Shown here: piece after piece, positions 63,980 through 64,000 of the stretch
Numbering within the stretch: position 1 is the stretch's first letter
How the letters are laid out: each line of letters starts with the position of its first letter
Assembly: GCA_020633075.1 (NCBI GenBank)
Contig: JACKEI010000006.1
Location: forward strand, 186,001 to 250,000
From: Sandaracinaceae bacterium
Lineage (GTDB): Bacteria > Myxococcota_A > Polyangia > Polyangiales > Houyiibacteriaceae
Direction of reading: 5' to 3'
DNA: 64,000 nt
Notes under the pieces: model-generated
What the model saw: only the letters and a program-made list of their open reading frames with translations
Told to the model about the DNA's origin: nothing
The model's database searches: none
Made by a program: the position numbers and the translations under genes

Positions 63980-64000
63980 ATGTCCAAGAAGCTGATCCTC
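63980..64000 (+). CDS. Start of a gene cut by the window edge
   Basis: ATG at 63980 just after GGAGGT (63971-63976), reading MSKKLIL to the edge of the window. TACCCT at 63958-63963 could be a -10. Too short to identify; probably the next gene of the catabolic operon. Confidence 0.4.

Overview
The window is 64 kb of very GC-rich bacterial DNA in which nearly every base is coding. Gene content points to a Gram-negative, diderm, predatory/gliding-type soil or marine bacterium of the Myxococcota (Polyangiales/Sandaracinaceae-like). The clues are many lipoproteins with LxxC signals, a minor-pilin/PilY1 operon, a caspase-like lipoprotein, EGF-repeat and M16 surface proteins, mpl for murein recycling, and long spurious antisense ORFs typical of about 70% GC genomes. 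The species cannot be fixed from sequence alone. No CRISPR array, insertion sequence, prophage or integrase was seen. This is chromosomal sequence.

Layout. 1-4298: a biotin-dependent acyl-CoA carboxylase (carboxyltransferase, cut by the window edge, plus a biotin carboxylase/biotin-carrier fusion). 4398-6048: a GlxA-type AraC regulator and a DJ-1/PfpI protein. 6151-9385: mpl, a lipoprotein and a TauE/SafE permease. 9450-11425: malyl-CoA lyase followed by a CitE-like thioesterase/lyase. 11475-18727 (minus strand): a lipoprotein and the type IV pilus minor-pilin operon fimT-pilV-pilW-pilX-pilY1, whose genes are mostly joined by 4-base overlaps and which has a sigma-54-like promoter. 18987-19174: tRNA-Leu(CAG) with a consensus promoter and a terminator. 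19237-22478: ruvA and grpE diverge from dnaK. 22521-29908: helicase, serine hydrolase, PH-domain protein, a Tudor/chromo-knot-like repeat protein, mgtE and a degenerate aldo-keto reductase. 30000-35679: DUF2505 protein, sterol-desaturase-like enzyme, an HTTM membrane protein with a translationally coupled partner, a caspase lipoprotein and a membrane protein.

35761-43625: thioredoxin-like DUF255 protein, zinc-ribbon protein, proA, corA and a beta-lactamase-fold hydrolase. 43636-47828: YgaP-like protein, SDR, alpha/beta hydrolase, rhomboid protease and YpfJ metallopeptidase. 47909-50487: the MbnP/MbnH copper pair and ruvC. 50603-57627: lipoproteins, an active/inactive pair of M16 peptidases and an EGF-repeat lipoprotein. 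57871-64000: a catabolic operon (two amidohydrolases, acyl-CoA synthetase, aldehyde dehydrogenase and the start of another gene).

A theme across the window is gene expression without leaders. At least sixteen genes have a TANNNT -10-like hexamer ending 6-8 bases before the start codon, which would put transcription initiation on the start codon itself. I used this to choose several start codons. The metabolic genes fit together loosely: acyl-CoA carboxylation, malyl-CoA chemistry and acyl-CoA/aldehyde catabolism suggest assimilation of propionate- or acetate-derived units. The other strong theme is envelope and surface biology: pili, lipoproteins, proteases and copper handling.
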